Assembly: GCF_900105145.1 (NCBI RefSeq)
Contig: NZ_LT629752.1
Location: 744,001 to 808,000, forward strand
Direction of reading: 5' to 3'
Length of the DNA: 64,000 nucleotides
Origin: Polaribacter sp. KT25b
Lineage (GTDB): Bacteria > Bacteroidota > Bacteroidia > Flavobacteriales > Flavobacteriaceae
This document shows positions 62,503 to 64,000 of the stretch, in pieces. Every line of letters starts with the position of its first letter. Within the stretch, counting starts at the first letter, position 1. The notes beneath the pieces are model-generated. The model did no database searches. It was not told the origin of the DNA and was given only the letters and a program-made list of their open reading frames with translations. The translations under genes were made by a program, and so were the position numbers.

Positions 62503-63291
62503 ATGATAAAAAAAATAACCTTTTTACTAGTTCTTTTTATAACAAGTTCTCTTTTTAGTCAGCAAATAAATTTAGATAAATATCAATATATAATTGTACC
62601 AGTGCAGTTTGATTTTGTAAAAAAAACAGATCAATATCAAACAAGTTCATTAACCAAATTTTTATTAAAAAAGAAAGGGTTTAAAGTTTTTTTAAGTAAT
62701 GAAACACTTCCAAATGAATTAAATAATAATAGATGTTTAGCTTTATTTGCAAGTGTAAAAGATGATTCTAGTATGTTTACTATAAAAAATACTATTGAAA
62801 TTAAAGATTGTTATGGAATACTTTTATATAGTTCAGAAGTAGGGAAAAGTAAAAATAAAGATTACAAAAAAGGATATCAAGAAGCTATAAGAAAAGCTTA
62901 TGAAACCATGACTGATTTTGAGTATAGTTATAATCCTGCTTCAAATAATGTTAAAAATGTGGAAAGAAAAGAAGCAGTTATTGTTGATAAAGTTAAAACA
63001 ATTTCGCCAATAATAGATACTCCTTCTGATGTTAAAATTGAGACTTTAAAAGAAAAAACAACTGTTTCATCTACTACTTTGGATGTTTTATATGCACAAG
63101 CTACAAGTAACGGGTTTCAATTGGTAAATACTACACCAAAAGTGGTTTTTGTACTTTTAAAAACAAATGTAAAAGACATTTTTATTATTAATGAAAAAAA
63201 CGGAATTTTATATAAATTAGGAGATAATTGGGTCGCAGAATTTTATGAAAACAATCAATTAATAACAAAAGAATATCAAATAAAATTCTAA
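62503..63291 (+). CDS. Secreted protein of unknown function
   Basis: The 262-residue protein has a signal peptide (ends SLFSQ, about residue 20). The N-terminal domain KYQYIIVPVQFDFVKKTDQYQTSSLTKFLLKKKGFKVFLSNE and IKDCYGILLYSSEVGKSKNKDYKKGYQEAIRKAY recurs in flavobacterial envelope proteins. A linker and a C-terminal beta domain with repeated short strands follow (about 185-262). No enzyme motif is seen. It starts 1 nt after the barrel gene and ends in a 4-nt overlap with convergent rarA. Confidence 0.7.
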   Translation: MIKKITFLLVLFITSSLFSQQINLDKYQYIIVPVQFDFVKKTDQYQTSSLTKFLLKKKGFKVFLSNETLPNELNNNRCLALFASVKDDSSMFTIKNTIEIKDCYGILLYSSEVGKSKNKDYKKGYQEAIRKAYETMTDFEYSYNPASNNVKNVERKEAVIVDKVKTISPIIDTPSDVKIETLKEKTTVSSTTLDVLYAQATSNGFQLVNTTPKVVFVLLKTNVKDIFIINEKNGILYKLGDNWVAEFYENNQLITKEYQIKF

Positions 63292-64000
63292 TAATCGTAT
63301 CTATTTTTCCATCTATTTTTTAAAGTTTCTTTAAACTGATTTTCTCTTGCGTTGTTACCTGGTTCATATAATTTTGTGCCAGAAATTTCATCAGGTAAAA
63401 ACTCTTGTTCTACAAAATTATTAGGATAATCATGAGAGTATTTGTAATTTTTACCATAATCTAAATCTTTCATCAATTTAGTTGGCGCGTTTCTTAAATG
63501 TAAAGGAATTGATAAATCTCCTGTTTTTTGCACTAAACCTAAAGCGTTATTTATGGCTAAATATGAAGCATTACTTTTAGGTGAATTTGCTAAATAAACA
63601 GCACACTGACTTAATATAATTCTAGATTCAGGATTCCCAATTACAGATACTGCTTGAAAAGTGTTATTCGCTAAAATTAAAGCAGTTGGGTTTGCATTTC
63701 CAATATCTTCGGATGCTGAGATTAATAATCTTCTTGCAATAAATTTTACATCTTCTCCACCTTCAATCATCCTTGCCAACCAATAAACAGCTCCATTTGG
63801 ATCACTCCCTCTTATTGATTTTATAAATGCAGAAATAATATCATAATGTTGCTCGCCAGTTTTGTCATATCTAGCAGCATTCTTTTGAACTTTCTCTAAA
63901 ACAAGTTTGTTTGTAATTTCAATTTCATCATCCGCAGAAACTAGTAATTCAAAAATATTTAAAAGTTTTCTTGCATCACCACTAGAAACTTGTAATAAAG
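63288..64000 (-). CDS. rarA: Replication-associated recombination protein A, C-terminal part (runs off the right edge)
   Basis: The frame stays open from the window edge to the stop at 63288, so the Met at 63779 is internal. Visible residues include SSGDARKLLNIFELL (end of the AAA+ module, sensor-2 side), RYDKTGEQHYDIISAFIKSIRGSDPNGAVYWLARM, then RRLLISASEDIGNANPTALILAN, and SIPLHLRNAPTKLM near the C-terminus. All are diagnostic for the MgsA/RarA/WRNIP1 family, which acts at stalled replication forks. The N-terminal Walker region is outside the window. Confidence 0.95.
   Translation of the reverse strand, partial: LLQVSSGDARKLLNIFELLVSADDEIEITNKLVLEKVQKNAARYDKTGEQHYDIISAFIKSIRGSDPNGAVYWLARMIEGGEDVKFIARRLLISASEDIGNANPTALILANNTFQAVSVIGNPESRIILSQCAVYLANSPKSNASYLAINNALGLVQKTGDLSIPLHLRNAPTKLMKDLDYGKNYKYSHDYPNNFVEQEFLPDEISGTKLYEPGNNARENQFKETLKNRWKNRYDY

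Noticed and set aside
63288..63779. Separate 163-aa gene starting at the Met at 63779
   Set aside because: The frame is open upstream to the window edge and encodes the conserved RarA sequence GDARKLL...SIRGSDPNGAVYWLARM, so the Met is internal.

Overview
The window is a low-GC, gene-dense bacterial chromosome segment. It almost certainly comes from a marine-type member of the Flavobacteriaceae (Bacteroidota). The evidence is the TAnnTTTG-type promoter elements, a tmRNA whose tag ends NYALAA, a type IX secretion (T9SS) sorting domain, SusC/TonB-type domains, many Bacteroidota lipoproteins and flavobacterial families such as DUF5723. No tRNA, rRNA, CRISPR array, insertion sequence or phage module was seen.

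Region 1 (1-8.5 kb) is a complete tryptophan operon in the order trpE-G-D-(56-aa membrane ORF)-(four-helix-bundle gene)-C-F-B-A. It is preceded by a promoter, a 16-codon leader peptide with three consecutive Trp codons, and an intrinsic terminator, which together form a classical ribosome-stalling attenuator. Almost every intergenic gap of the operon is filled with dispersed palindromic repeats of at least four families, and one of them supplies the 3' end of trpF. A partial unknown gene runs off the left edge and has its own divergent promoter and leader-hairpin candidate.

Region 2 (8.5-32 kb) is mostly housekeeping and envelope genes: a double-domain FKBP lipoprotein, a FUSC-like transporter, an amidohydrolase lipoprotein, two M28 peptidases, a TPR/beta-barrel outer-membrane pair, ftsE with a GT2 gene, a GT4 glycosyltransferase, the tmRNA gene ssrA, a saccharopine/alanine dehydrogenase-like enzyme, two tandem transglutaminase-like proteins, and kdsA.

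Region 3 (32-51 kb) holds the most unusual material. A 2221-residue alpha-2-macroglobulin carries a SusC-like carboxypeptidase-regulatory plus TonB-plug segment where the bait region is expected. Next come mpl and a small three-gene module: a 56-aa peptide with a signal-like leader and a ten-residue tail, a PqqD-HPr-kinase-like fusion, and an NTP_transf_5 nucleotidyltransferase. This looks like an uncharacterised RiPP or peptide-phosphorylation system. It lies directly downstream of a large T9SS Calx-beta surface protein. Upstream of that protein is a seven-unit degenerate array with an exact 22-bp period. The TrkH/TrkA potassium uptake system follows.

Region 4 (51-64 kb) has an octahaem cytochrome fused to HEAT and TPR repeats, radC, and a surface-glycan-type cluster (NodB-like deacetylase, FemAB/GNAT-like protein, hexapeptide acyltransferase, asparagine-synthase-like amidotransferase, flippase). 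It ends with a YjjG-like HAD phosphatase, a three-gene envelope operon including a DUF5723 barrel, and rarA, which runs off the right edge.
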